From: JBCCQH01 sp039024435
Lineage (GTDB): Bacteria > Bacteroidota > Bacteroidia > J057 > JADKCL01
Assembly (NCBI GenBank): GCA_039024435.1
Contig: JBCCQH010000021.1
Location: forward strand, 14,944-78,943
DNA length: 64,000 nucleotides
Reading direction: 5' to 3'
Shown here: positions 18,901-26,895 of the stretch, piece after piece
Position numbering within the stretch: position 1 is the stretch's first letter
Layout: each line of letters begins with the position of its first letter
Program-made: the position numbers and the translations under genes
Notes under the pieces: generated by a model
Seen by the model: the letters and a program-made list of their open reading frames with translations, nothing else
What the model was told of the DNA's origin: nothing
The model's database searches: none

Positions 18901-20468
18901 TCCGCGTCCATGGTGGAGTTGGTGTTGATGCCGGTCCAACTGGGGTTGGCGGCGGTGAAGTTGGTGGTGCGACGGAAAGATCCGTTTTGCGAACTTGAGT
19001 AGGCGATGTTGCCATTCTGCAAGCTCACGTGGGCAAATCCGCCGTCGGCGCCGTTGGTTTGGAAAGCGGTGCCGGTCTGTACGCGCCAGGTGCCATTGTC
19101 CTGGGTCCCCCCCAATGCGGTCACGCCGCTTGGGGCATAGTCACCGGCGTAGAACTGGCTGGTCTGGTAGCCGTCGTTGAGGTCGGTCGGGCTGCTGGTG
19201 CTGGTCCAGGTGTGCTTGTAAACACCGCCGTCGGAACCGACGAGGAATTCATTGGTGTTGCCCTGGTAGTTGGCAAATGCGTGGTGATCGCCGTGGCCGC
19301 TGCTGTTGCTGCGCCAGGTGAGGCCGCCATTGGTGCTGGTGCGGATGCTCAATCCGGCAGCCATGACGCGGTTTTCGTCGTCGGGACTCACGCCGATGAC
19401 GAAGCAGTAGGTGTTGTAGGTGTTGCCGGTAGCGGGTGTCGAGCGGATGCTCCAGGTGGCGCCGCGGTCGGTTGATTTGAAGAAGCCGGCGGTCCCACCA
19501 AAAGTGCCCGTGAGTTCAAATGCGGCGTAGACCACGTCTTCGTTTCCCGGGTACTCGGCGATTTCGACCCGGTTAAAGCTGCTCGGGAAGCTGGGGCTGG
19601 TCAGTTGGGTGTAGGTGCCGGCGTCGCCGTTGGTGCTGAAGAAGATCCCGGAGCTTTTGTCACCGAGCATGACGTTGCCATTGGTGAAGGTGATGACATC
19701 GGTGATGCCGCTGCCGGGGAAGACTTCGGTCCAGGTCGATCCGCCATCCTGGGTGCGCCAAAGGCCGCCGTTGGTGCCGACGTAGACGGTGTTGATGTCC
19801 GATTTGCTGTGCTCGATGGCCCAGCAGCGGGTCATATCGCCGATGGTGGTCGTGGAAGTCAACTGCGTAAAGGTGAGGCCGCCGTCGTTTGATTTGAAGA
19901 CGCCATCCCCGGGTACGCCGGAGGAATTGGCGCGGGTTTCTCCGGTTCCGTAGTAGATGAGGTTGTTGTTGAAAGGGCTCTGGGTGATGCAGGAAACCGC
20001 TAGGCTGACGGCGGCATCGTTGAGTGGGGTCCAGGTGACGCCTCCATTGGCGGAGCGCCAAAGTCCCCCGGAAATGGCCCCAGCCAGGATTCGGTTTTCG
20101 TTGGCGGCATCGATCAGGAGGGCGCGGGTCCGCCCACCGAGGGCTTGGGGACCGACAAAGGTGTGGTTCAAAAAGGGACTTACCGCACCACGCTGGGTGG
20201 CAAATTGCGCGAGGGTGATGGAGTCTTGGCGGTACCATTTGGTGCGCAGGCCGCGGGGGATGAGCCCATTTTCATCCTTGCGCATCTCGTACCATTGATC
20301 GTACCAACCGGGGTGCTGGGTGGCTTCGGCTTCGGTTTCGGCGACCTCAGAGGCCGTTGCAGGAAGCTCATCGGGTAGAGGAGGAGGTCCGGAGGGACCC
20401 AAGAAAATGAAGGTTAAGGTGATCACCGCAGCGGTGACGCTGAAATAGGCTAAGTAGCGTTTTGACAT
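15957..20468 (-). CDS. Secreted VPS10/BNR beta-propeller, MAM-like and T9SS-sorted protein
   Basis: This 1503-residue protein has an N-terminal signal anchor (LAYFSVTAAVITLTFIFL). Residues about 75-745 contain repeated BNR/sortilin-like blades (GLWRSANGGVTWTPL, GVFKSNDGGLTFTQL, GLWRTQDGGSTWTEV). Three similar jelly-roll modules of about 165 residues start near 751, 922 and 1089, each opening PYxExFExxxGxW and ending MAxDxIxLG, as in MAM-like domains. A carbohydrate-binding-like module spans about 1247-1395. The last 75 residues (ELRLMDLSGRVLIRQ, LTAGIYMLQVRNG) form a type IX secretion sorting domain. It is probably displayed at the cell surface or released for adhesion or glycan binding; no catalytic site is obvious. 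Confidence 0.88.
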   Translation of the reverse strand: MSKRYLAYFSVTAAVITLTFIFLGPSGPPPLPDELPATASEVAETEAEATQHPGWYDQWYEMRKDENGLIPRGLRTKWYRQDSITLAQFATQRGAVSPFLNHTFVGPQALGGRTRALLIDAANENRILAGAISGGLWRSANGGVTWTPLNDAAVSLAVSCITQSPFNNNLIYYGTGETRANSSGVPGDGVFKSNDGGLTFTQLTSTTTIGDMTRCWAIEHSKSDINTVYVGTNGGLWRTQDGGSTWTEVFPGSGITDVITFTNGNVMLGDKSSGIFFSTNGDAGTYTQLTSPSFPSSFNRVEIAEYPGNEDVVYAAFELTGTFGGTAGFFKSTDRGATWSIRSTPATGNTYNTYCFVIGVSPDDENRVMAAGLSIRTSTNGGLTWRSNSSGHGDHHAFANYQGNTNEFLVGSDGGVYKHTWTSTSSPTDLNDGYQTSQFYAGDYAPSGVTALGGTQDNGTWRVQTGTAFQTNGADGGFAHVSLQNGNIAYSSSQNGSFRRTTNFTAANPSWTGINTNSTMDAEDYAFINSYQINYADGDQLYCRTNAGLWRTTNRGSNWSKITNNIGTIFAIATTPETNPEVYFGGNSAGLYRINNAATAAAGTEVDLSSTVPSVATNDFTGSITVHPSSNTTLHVGFNSFTNNPKIWRVTNAHTSSPTWTDLSGDLPTQLPVNYVQADPDDPDNILFAATDFGLYYTTNGGTNWIKDVSVPNVAIFQAKLRQSDRTLFLFTHGRGIWTLPLSRFTCIASLIGFPYTEGFESDFGFWRQETDEDFNWSRRSGGTGSLNTGPSAAAEGSYYAYIESSSPNHPDKKAGLVSACFPLAFSGLESPELRFKYHMYGETMGTLTLQILPDGESTWTTIWSQSGDKGDEWRQAAVDLRPFIANNIVQFRFIGITGNSYTGDMAIDDIRLGEAMGCTNVYPYSESFEPTLGIWDQSTSDDLDWTTTTGGTSSFSTGPSSASEGDSYIYVEASGNYSKTAQISTCFNTVGLVSPQLTFDYHMFGATMGSLALEVSSNYGLNWTTVWSKSGNQGNAWHSDTVDLSNYTGLSIFLVRWTGTTGTSYTSDMALDNINLGEGFCHSKVTSYPYAESFESGLGDWTQETSDEWDWFRYSGSTPSFSTGPTTASDGAYYLYTESSSPNFPSKTMGIHACFDFSSLDHPTLTFDQHLYGATMGTLTLQISTDLGDHWVDLWSQTGDQGNAWNEVRLDLLDYAGEDMVTLRLVGLTGSSYTSDMAVDNIHVFNDPCPPVNFSNLNIISYGTDDFGPSYVEDGGLTLELGANSWKYIDFPYTVTANTVLQVDFRSTIEGEIHGIGFDNDNIIGPNYVFKFHGSQTYAFSNYDNYVPSAWTTYTIPVGTFYTGSFDRLGFINDNDANPTVGNSWFRNVRVFEGGCGPIPAPSAMDPLVPIFAYGAEPEPSMKARVWPNPFQEAIQVAIPSAFEGSTELRLMDLSGRVLIRQAGDYAGQIKSFSAPGLTAGIYMLQVRNGDYRENFSVIKTN

Positions 20469-20593
20469 GATAAAAGTGATTTTGATTCTTGGCCAGAATA
20501 TACCTAAATAATCCCCGTGCGGGGTTTCAGAATCACAAAACTGATCAATATCATGTTTTTTGGATGCGCAACGTGAGAGTTTCCAATTGCGAA

Positions 20594-20617
20594 GAGAATT
20601 TCCAATTGCTCAATTTC
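20594..20617 (+). repeat. Right copy of 24-bp inverted intergenic repeat
   Basis: It matches the reverse complement of 15819-15842 at 23 of 24 positions and faces it across the secreted-protein gene. Confidence 0.75.
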
Positions 20618-20694
20618 GGATTTCCAATTGGCGCGTCCGAGACGCGCACCCTTCCTAAAGTGGAAGCAAAACCCGCTACAACCCGAGGATCGTA

Positions 20695-20716
20695 GCCGCA
20701 CGGCACGCCGTGCGGC
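20695..20716. repeat. GC-rich 10-bp palindrome
   Basis: Arms 20695-20704 and 20707-20716 are exact reverse complements with a 2-nt loop. Confidence 0.7.
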
Positions 20717-20828
20717 CCCCGCGGATTTTCCGTGGAGAATTTCCAACGTCCCATTGGCCGCCCTGGCGCTTACCCGCATTTCCCCATTGGACCTGGAGAA
20801 TGGGAAATTCTCCTACCACCTACCCCAC

Positions 20829-20857
20829 AAAAAAAGACCCCCCGAATTCGGAGGATC
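20829..20857 (-). terminator. Rho-independent terminator
   Basis: Arms 20836-20844 and 20849-20857 form a 9-bp stem allowing G-U pairs, with an AATT loop. On the minus strand it is followed by seven T (20835-20829). It terminates the small secreted-protein gene that ends at 20906. Confidence 0.8.
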
Positions 20858-20905
20858 GCTTTTTGTTGGCTCACCTGCGCGAACGCAGGAGCGTGCTGAC
20901 TTGCC

Positions 20906-21205
20906 TCAACAGCTCGACGGACGGAGCTTCCCGATATTGATCGTGAAAGCGGTCGGATAGCACACGCTCGTAAAGAAGGTCAAGGTGCCTTTGAGCTCAA
21001 TGACGTCCCCAACAGAGTAGCTGCTCAGAAGCCCTACCAAGTTGTAGATGTTGCCGTTGGTGCAGGTCTGCAAGGCCACGCAAGATCCGGTGGAAATGAT
21101 CGTACCGGTGACCACAATAAAAGAGGGATTGGCGGGGGATTCGTCCTGGATGCGCGCGGCATCGTTCATGGCCATGCCCAAGCTGAACAAGGCGACGAGC
21201 CCCAT
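20906..21205 (-). CDS. Small secreted protein of unknown function
   Basis: The 99-residue product starts with a short hydrophobic segment (MGLVALFSLGMAM) consistent with export. The rest is rich in beta strands (FIVVTGTIISTG, DVIELKGTLTFFT) with four Cys (SCVALQTC, SVCYP, PSSC) that could form two disulfides. The VTGTI and VIELKGTLTF pattern resembles a small OB-like beta barrel. I recognise no named family. A strong terminator follows, so it is a single-gene transcript. Confidence 0.65.
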   Translation of the reverse strand: MGLVALFSLGMAMNDAARIQDESPANPSFIVVTGTIISTGSCVALQTCTNGNIYNLVGLLSSYSVGDVIELKGTLTFFTSVCYPTAFTINIGKLRPSSC

Positions 21206-21314
21206 AAGTGCTAAAATTATTTTTATTTTGATAAATTATTGATTGTGATAGGTTGTATTTGTAAAGACAATATACACAAAACAGGCCAATTTTGCAATTT
21301 TTTTGAGCAAATAA

Positions 21315-21377
21315 TGGCTGAAGAGGGGCGGAAAAGATGCTCTAGCAAAATCACAGAATTAAATTGAAGCAGCCTCT
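21315..21377 (-). repeat. Diverged copy of dispersed intergenic repeat
   Basis: On the plus strand this stretch (GAAGAGGGGCGGAAAA, then GCAAAATCACAGAATTAAAT) aligns with the reverse complement of the left half of the longer element at 36684-36840, with a few substitutions and one short indel. Confidence 0.75.
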
Positions 21378-21389
21378 CAGAAATGCAGG

Positions 21390-21453
21390 AACTCCCGAAT
21401 CTCACGCTTCGCTTCCGGCGCAGTAAATAGAAGCGGGTGGAGGTTCGGGAGTT
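21390..21453. other. Nested inverted repeat, possible structured RNA or cruciform
   Basis: Arms 21390-21399 and 21444-21453 pair perfectly over 10 bp, and inside them CGCTTC and GAAGCG can form a second helix. There is no U-run, so a simple terminator is unlikely. Confidence 0.45.
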
Positions 21454-21722
21454 GCCTGAGTAAATTAAGAAGAACGAATAATTCGTAAGAAGAACGAAAT
21501 ATTATAATAAGGTTTCCGCATAGTCTAATGCAGAGTGGTAACAGCCTCTAAAATTTCAATAATTTTTGTTCAGTTGCGCGCTCGTGAAGTACCGCGTCCC
21601 ATCCCTTGCTTGCCCGTCGCCGTCGGGACACATCGGCCCACCGGCATTTTCTACCCGCCACTCGGTGATTTCGCTCCGGCGGCCCATCGGCGTATGCTTT
21701 ATCTTTGTAGAAATCATCTGCC

Positions 21723-23651
21723 ATGAAGTACATCAAAGTCGCCGGTGCCTGCGTCAACCAAACCCCCCTCGACTGGGAAGGAAATGTCACCCGCCTCATT
21801 CAGGCCGTCCGCGAAGCCCGTTCCCAAGGCGTTTCCCTGCTCTGCCTTCCGGAACTGTCGATTTGCGGCTACGGCTGCGAAGACACGTTTTTCAGCAGTT
21901 ACGTGCTCGAACGCAGTCTGCAAAGCCTCCGCCGCCTCGCCGATGAATGCGAGGACATCGCGGTTTCGGTCGGACTGCCGATGGAAATGGAAAACTGCCT
22001 CTACAACGTTTCCGCGCTGATCCAAGACCGGCAGATCCTCGGCTTTGCCGCCAAGCAGGAGCTGGCCGGCGACGGCGTCTATTATGAGCCCCGCTGGTTT
22101 AAAACCTGGCCCGACGACTTGGTGCGGCAGTACCCCCTGGACGGCAAAAATTATCCGTTTGGCGACCTGATTTTTGAGATCGACGGCGTGCGCATCGCAT
22201 TTGAGATCTGCGAAGACGCCTGGAACGGCGTGCGGCCGGCCCAGGACCACTACCTCAACAATGTCGACATCATCCTCAATCCGAGCGCTTCGCATTTTGC
22301 CTTCGGCAAGGCCCGCGTACGGGAGAAACTCGTTTCGGAGACCACCCGCGGCTACTATTGCGCATACATTTACAGCAACCTCCTCGGCAACGAGTCGGGG
22401 CGCTTGATTTTTGATGGAGACATCCTCATTTCTTCCGGCGGCCAGTTGCTGGCCCGCAACGGGCGCTTTTCCTTTGCTGATTACCAAGTCACCGCCGCTA
22501 CGCTTGACGTCGAAGCCATTCGCCGAAAAAAGAAAAAGTCCTTCAATTTTGAGCCCAATTATCCGGACAACCTCATTTCCGGGGTCAGCGAGCTGCCCGA
22601 AGCCGAGGATCCCCACTACTGGGACAGCTACGAGGAACCCGCTTTCTTGAGCAAAGAAGAAGAATTTCACCAGGCGGTCACCCTCGGCCTGTTTGATTAC
22701 ATGCGCAAAAGCTACTCCCGCGGCTTTGTGCTTTCGCTTTCCGGTGGAGCGGATTCGTCCGGGTGTGCCGTGCTCATTGCGGAGGCGTTTCGCCGGGCCC
22801 ACCAGGAGCTGGGTGACGCGGGGCTGCGCGAAAAGCTACATTATCTGGAACTCAGTGATCTGACGACCCTGACCGAAAGTTTGCTCACCTGCGTATACCA
22901 AGGCACTGAGAACAGCTCCAACGATACCCTCGAAAGTGCCCGGGAACTGGCACGTGATCTCGGGGCGAGTTTCCACAGTTGGGATGTGCAGCCGCTTTAC
23001 GACCAGTATACCGGCATGGTGGAGGCCAGCCTCGCGCGGGAATTGACCTGGGAGCAGGACGATATCGCACTGCAAAACATCCAGTCCCGATTGCGCGCAC
23101 CGGGGATCTGGATGATGGCCAATATCCGCCGGGCGCTGTTGGTGACGACCAGCAACCGCAGTGAAGCCGCGGTGGGCTACGCGACGATGGACGGGGATAC
23201 TTCGGGAGGAATTGCCCCGCTGGGGGGAATCGACAAAGCTTTTTTGCTGCACTGGCTCCGCTGGGCCGAGAAAGAACTGGCGATTGGGGGGCTGAATTAC
23301 GTAAACAATTTGGAGCCGTCGGCGGAATTGCGTCCCCTGGACAATGAACAGACCGACGAAGGCGATCTCATGCCTTACCCCATCCTCGACAAGATCGAGC
23401 GGGCCGCTATCCGCGATTACAAAAGTCCGCTGGAAGTTTTCAAATCATTGCGGGGCATCCGCGACGACACCACCCTGAAGGGATACGTTCGCAAGTTTTT
23501 CACCCTCTGGGCCCGCAACCAGTGGAAGCGTGAACGCTACGCGCCCTCTTTCCACCTCGACGATGCCAACTTAGATCCCAAGACTTGGTGCCGTTTCCCC
23601 ATCCTTTCCGGGAGCTACCGGGAAGACCTTGCGGAAATGGATCGGTACTGA
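21723..23651 (+). CDS. nadE: Glutamine-hydrolysing NAD+ synthetase
   Basis: The 642-residue protein has the two-domain NadE layout. An N-terminal nitrilase-fold glutaminase holds LCLPELSICGYGCED and FEICEDAW, with the catalytic Cys at about 163. A C-terminal ATP-pyrophosphatase synthetase holds LSLSGGADSS near residue 335. It converts nicotinate adenine dinucleotide to NAD+ using glutamine nitrogen and ATP. Length matches the glutamine-dependent form. It is a single gene in the cytoplasmic NAD pathway, facing the convergent HxlR gene. Confidence 0.96.
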   Translation: MKYIKVAGACVNQTPLDWEGNVTRLIQAVREARSQGVSLLCLPELSICGYGCEDTFFSSYVLERSLQSLRRLADECEDIAVSVGLPMEMENCLYNVSALIQDRQILGFAAKQELAGDGVYYEPRWFKTWPDDLVRQYPLDGKNYPFGDLIFEIDGVRIAFEICEDAWNGVRPAQDHYLNNVDIILNPSASHFAFGKARVREKLVSETTRGYYCAYIYSNLLGNESGRLIFDGDILISSGGQLLARNGRFSFADYQVTAATLDVEAIRRKKKKSFNFEPNYPDNLISGVSELPEAEDPHYWDSYEEPAFLSKEEEFHQAVTLGLFDYMRKSYSRGFVLSLSGGADSSGCAVLIAEAFRRAHQELGDAGLREKLHYLELSDLTTLTESLLTCVYQGTENSSNDTLESARELARDLGASFHSWDVQPLYDQYTGMVEASLARELTWEQDDIALQNIQSRLRAPGIWMMANIRRALLVTTSNRSEAAVGYATMDGDTSGGIAPLGGIDKAFLLHWLRWAEKELAIGGLNYVNNLEPSAELRPLDNEQTDEGDLMPYPILDKIERAAIRDYKSPLEVFKSLRGIRDDTTLKGYVRKFFTLWARNQWKRERYAPSFHLDDANLDPKTWCRFPILSGSYREDLAEMDRY

Positions 23652-23740
23652 GACCATTCAATCGCCCCTGGATTTGCGTGGGGTGATGCACTCAGCGCAG
23701 TTTGCCGGTGCATCTCCATCCCAATCTAGCCGGGCCCAGT

Positions 23741-24106
23741 TCAGGATTTGCCGCGGGGAATCTCGTGTTCAATTCCTGCCTCCTCCATCAAGTCGAGTCC
23801 GTAACTGCGGATGGTCTCGATGATCGGCAGGGCGGTCCGGCCCCGTTCGGTGATGCTGTATTCCGTTTTTGGGGGCACCACCGCATATACTTTGCGGTGG
23901 ATCATGCCATCGGCTTCCAACTCGCGCAACTGCAAGGTCAGCATCCGATCCGATATGTGTTTGAGGCTGCGTTTTAGTTCGCTGTACCGCATGATTTTGT
24001 CCTGCAAACGCCACAGAATTGGCATTTTCCAGGTTCCGCCAATCAGATCCATGGCAAATTCCACAGGGTTGTAATAGACCTTTCCGCGGTAGGTGAAGTC
24101 AGGCAT
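23741..24106 (-). CDS. HxlR family transcriptional regulator
   Basis: The 121-residue winged-helix protein shows the HxlR pattern: DLIGGTWKMPILWRL, RYSELKRSLKHISDRMLT, LRELEADGMIHR, then PPKTEYSITERGRTALPII. HxlR proteins are dimeric regulators that often respond to reactive aldehydes, quinones or thiol stress. It is divergent from a DJ-1/PfpI gene and a Rossmann oxidoreductase gene 200 bp away, the classic arrangement of a regulator with its targets. A dyad in the intergenic region is a candidate operator. No conserved lone Cys is visible, so the sensing mode is unknown. Confidence 0.93.
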   Translation of the reverse strand: MPDFTYRGKVYYNPVEFAMDLIGGTWKMPILWRLQDKIMRYSELKRSLKHISDRMLTLQLRELEADGMIHRKVYAVVPPKTEYSITERGRTALPIIETIRSYGLDLMEEAGIEHEIPRGKS

Positions 24107-24212
24107 GGGCTGCGTATTTTAAGATTTAACCCAGCAATCGGAAGATCATCCGCCTAGCGGAGACCGATTGCTTTCCAATTAACGCCCCCAATTCGATAAA
24201 TATCCCATACTT

Positions 24213-24236
24213 ACAAATTTGTGTGTACCATACAAA
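24213..24236. promoter_or_regulatory. Candidate HxlR operator dyads
   Basis: ACAAATTTGT at 24213-24222 is a perfect palindrome. It overlaps a second dyad, TTTGTGTG-TAC-CATACAAA, at 24218-24236 (7 of 8 arm positions match). Both lie between the divergent HxlR and DJ-1 genes. Confidence 0.5.
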
Positions 24237-24306
24237 AATGTAGGTAGGCAACTAAATTGAATTATCTGCGATTAATTGCATACACCAAATTTAATACCCA
24301 ATTGAT

Positions 24307-25086
24307 ATGAATGCAATGATCAATCCTGTAGAAGAGCGCGTCGGATTTGCCGGTGGGTACGACGCCAGCGCCGACCGAGGCAAGGTACTCATGGTAGCCG
24401 CGAACCCTTCTGTGAGTGAGCAGACCGGGTGGCCCATCGGCGCCTGGGCGGCCGAGCTGACCCATCCCTACCTGGAATTTGCCCGGGCGGGTTATGCCGT
24501 GGACATCGTGAGCCCCCTGGGCGGCAAAGTGGAATTTGATGGTTACAGTGATCCCCGCGATCCCAGTGGCTATTCGGCCGGCGATGTTATCAGCTTGGGC
24601 TTTGTCCATTCCCCCGGTCTGATGCAGCAATTGGAAAGTACCGCGGCGATTGCGGAGGTGAACGGGGACGACTACGCGGCGATTTTCCTGGTCGGGGGTC
24701 AATCCCCGATGTACACTTTCCGCAACAATGCGGCGCTGAAACAGCTATTTGCCCGGTTCTATGAGGCCGGAAAGCCCTCCGCGGCGGTGTGCCACGCGAC
24801 CTGTATCCTGCTCGATACCCAACTCTCCGACGGCAGCTTACTGGTGAAGAACAAGGCCTGGACGGGGTTTGCCGATTCCGAAGAGCAATTTGCCGATCAG
24901 GCCGTCGGTCAGCGCATCCAGCCTTTCTGGATCGAGACCGAAGCGCGCAAGATCGCGGGCACCAACTTTAAGGTGAAGCCCGCTTTCACGCCCTATGCGA
25001 TTCGCGATGGCCATCTGGTGACCGGGCAGCAGCAGAACTCGGGCGCGGAAGCCGCTCAATTGGTAATCGAATTGCTGGCGCAATAA
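24307..25086 (+). CDS. DJ-1/PfpI family protein (HchA-like)
   Basis: The 259-residue protein has the class I glutamine-amidotransferase-like fold signatures: VLMVAANPS, a nucleophile elbow in AAVCHATCIL with Cys near residue 162, and a conserved acidic residue early in the protein. Relatives are glyoxalase-III-type or chaperone-like enzymes (HchA, YajL) acting on methylglyoxal or glycated thiols. Its position opposite an HxlR regulator, and 76 bp before a Rossmann oxidoreductase, suggests an electrophile-stress unit. The exact activity is not proven by sequence. Confidence 0.9.
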   Translation: MNAMINPVEERVGFAGGYDASADRGKVLMVAANPSVSEQTGWPIGAWAAELTHPYLEFARAGYAVDIVSPLGGKVEFDGYSDPRDPSGYSAGDVISLGFVHSPGLMQQLESTAAIAEVNGDDYAAIFLVGGQSPMYTFRNNAALKQLFARFYEAGKPSAAVCHATCILLDTQLSDGSLLVKNKAWTGFADSEEQFADQAVGQRIQPFWIETEARKIAGTNFKVKPAFTPYAIRDGHLVTGQQQNSGAEAAQLVIELLAQ

Positions 25087-25162
25087 ATTGCCATTGCTTG
25101 GACTGCCGGGGTGCAGTCCAGTTTTTGGCGCTGATTTTTACGCAAGAAAACAAGATACAATT

Positions 25163-25783
25163 ATGAAAATCGCCATCATCGGAACGGGAAATGTGGGCAG
25201 TGCCCTCGCCCGCAACTGGGTCACCCAAGGCCACGAAATCCAGTTGGGTGTCCGCGACACCGGAGGATTTAAAGGCCAGGAACTCCGGGAGCACCCCCGC
25301 ATTTCGGTCCATCCGCCCCGGGAGGCGGTCCAGGCCGCCGAGGTCGTCCTGTTTGCCATTCCCGCCCCCGCCATGGCGGGCATCACCCGCGATCTGGGTG
25401 ATCTAGCGGGCAAGGTCCTGATCGACGCCACCAATGCCATCGTCCAAGGGCCTGACCCTTATCCCACCGGCTACCATGCCCTGGTCGATGCGGCCCCCGG
25501 TGTGCAGGTCGTTAAATGCTTTAATTCGACCGGATTTGAAAACATGATCAATCCAGTGTACGACGGCGAAGGCATCGATATGTTCATGGCGGGTGCTTCG
25601 GCCGAGGCCAAGTCGGTGGCGCAGCAACTGGCGCGGGATGCGGGATTCGGTGCGTGCTGGGACTTTGGGGGAGAAGAGCGAGTGGAGTTGCTGGAAAAAT
25701 TTGCCCTTTCTTGGATCAATTTGGCCATCTTCCAGAAGCACGGCCGAGGCATCGCCTTCAAAGTGCTCCAGCGCGATCAATAA
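25163..25783 (+). CDS. NADP-binding Rossmann oxidoreductase (F420-reductase-like family)
   Basis: ATG at 25163 (MKIAIIGTGNVGSALARNW) is preferred over an upstream in-frame start because it places the GxGxxG motif at the N-terminus, giving 206 residues. The EVVLFAIPAPAM, KVLIDATNAI and VVKCFNSTGFENM segments fit the family of NADPH-dependent F420 reductases and related dinucleotide-binding proteins (NADP_Rossmann, COG2085). In Bacteroidota, which lack F420, such proteins probably reduce other small substrates. It follows the DJ-1 gene and is likely under the same HxlR control. Confidence 0.88.
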   Translation: MKIAIIGTGNVGSALARNWVTQGHEIQLGVRDTGGFKGQELREHPRISVHPPREAVQAAEVVLFAIPAPAMAGITRDLGDLAGKVLIDATNAIVQGPDPYPTGYHALVDAAPGVQVVKCFNSTGFENMINPVYDGEGIDMFMAGASAEAKSVAQQLARDAGFGACWDFGGEERVELLEKFALSWINLAIFQKHGRGIAFKVLQRDQ

Positions 25784-26419
25784 CCACAGCAGAAGCAAAA
25801 GATACCGTTCCGGTGGACCGGACAAGGAAAGTATAGCAGAACGATGGATGGTACGCTGAAGCGGTGAATCTGCTTGCTCGGGAGACCGGCCCAGTTTTCC
25901 GGGGTGCGCGTTGGTTGGTCATCTTTTCCCGACATCCCAAACCCGGGGCCTCGGGGGGGGATGTCGGACTTGGCAGCAGTTAGACCCGATGAAACTGGGG
26001 TTTATTTCCGGAAATCGCGCCGTTGTGTTCCTAATTTTTGGGCAAATTTTCCGTTTTTTCTATAAATTCTTACATCGCAATATCCCGCTAGGTCTGCTTT
26101 GTGTACGACGATTTAAATGAAATAACCCAAAAAAACGACCCTTTCTGCTAGTTTATTGGCCCAAAACCGAAAAAATGTTGGAATTCCCGGCGGGAATTTG
26201 TAACATAATGGTCAGAAATCTTGCTGCTAATTTTTAGCTATTAAGTTTTACAAATGTTTTTACTTCCTAAGAGTCACGCCAAAACAATCACGTTTGAAAA
26301 CAATGCACCGGTAGGCAAGACTACGGAAGACTTGATGTCAGTTACTACCATTTTACCGAAGATTTTTCGTTTCAGATTTCAATCAATATTTTTCAATTCA
26401 ATCAACAATCACAATCGTT
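25784..26419. other. Long AT-rich intergenic region
   Basis: This 636-bp gap has no supported gene. It contains a perfect 10-bp stem (25929-25938 with 25958-25967) that may terminate the upstream operon. An AT-rich stretch from about 26020 to 26419 follows and should hold the promoter of the small secreted-protein gene. Confidence 0.5.
25929..25967 (+). terminator. Stem-loop after the DJ-1/oxidoreductase operon
   Basis: CCGACATCCC at 25929-25938 pairs exactly with GGGATGTCGG at 25958-25967, and the loop contains further G/C pairing. No U-run follows, so termination is only possible. Confidence 0.45.
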
Positions 26420-26737
26420 ATGGTTAAGTTAGTTACATTTTTGTTACTTTTTGGCGCCACTACGCTGGTCGCAGCACCTTCGACCAACACCACCGCAATC
26501 AACTCCACTATGGTCACTATGAGTGGCGATATATGTGAAGCAGTGGTCGATGCCCTCTTGGAAATGGCAGCGGATGAATGGGGTACCGACAAGCTCACCC
26601 TGTGGCAAGAATACCGCAAAGATGGGATTACCATCAAGAAAATCGGGCTTTCGCCGGCTGGCGACGATATCTACTCTCTCGAACGTAGAAAAACCGGAGG
26701 CTCCCTGGTCCTGATACTGGACGTGGAGGCGCTCTAA
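26420..26737 (+). CDS. Small secreted protein, member of a local three-copy family
   Basis: The 105-residue product has a signal peptide (MVKLVTFLLLFGATTLVAAP). The mature part contains ALLEMAADEWG, LTLWQEYRKDGITI and a C-terminal strand SLVLILDVEAL. The same layout (xxLLxxAA, then L-x3-Y-x3-G-x-T/A-I, then a final hydrophobic strand) is found in the products at 31694-31975 and 46475-46759, suggesting a dispersed paralogous family. Function unknown. It is followed by a strong terminator, so it is monocistronic. Confidence 0.7.
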   Translation: MVKLVTFLLLFGATTLVAAPSTNTTAINSTMVTMSGDICEAVVDALLEMAADEWGTDKLTLWQEYRKDGITIKKIGLSPAGDDIYSLERRKTGGSLVLILDVEAL

Positions 26738-26760
26738 CAAAGCCCACTACTTCAATGAAT

Positions 26761-26791
26761 AAAAAGATGCGGTGTGAATCGCATCTTTTTT
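26761..26791 (+). terminator. Rho-independent terminator
   Basis: AAAAAGATGCG at 26761-26771 pairs with CGCATCTTTTT starting at 26780 and ends in a T-run, 24 bp after the stop of the small secreted-protein gene. Confidence 0.9.
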
Positions 26792-26895
26792 ATTTGCCCC
26801 CTTCACTTCAATCTTGATTAATAGCGGTGGAAAGTACCCAGGATTTAAACCTACGAATTGATGCTTGCGCCCGCAGGAATTATTTATCTTGTGGT

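Larger units (their letters stand above)
20469..20905. other. Repeat-rich intergenic region
   Basis: The 437-bp gap carries the promoter side of the large secreted-protein gene, the right copy of the inverted repeat (20594-20617), a GC-rich palindrome (20695-20716), and the terminator of the next leftward gene. Short GGAAATTC and TTTCCAATT words recur. No gene is supported. Confidence 0.6.
21206..21722. other. Intergenic region with repeat fragment and structured element
   Basis: This 517-bp gap separates two divergent genes. It contains a diverged copy of the dispersed repeat (21315-21377), a perfect 10-bp inverted repeat enclosing a second short stem (21390-21453), two AAGAAGAACGAA words near 21470-21500, and the nadE promoter side. 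No gene is supported. Confidence 0.6.
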
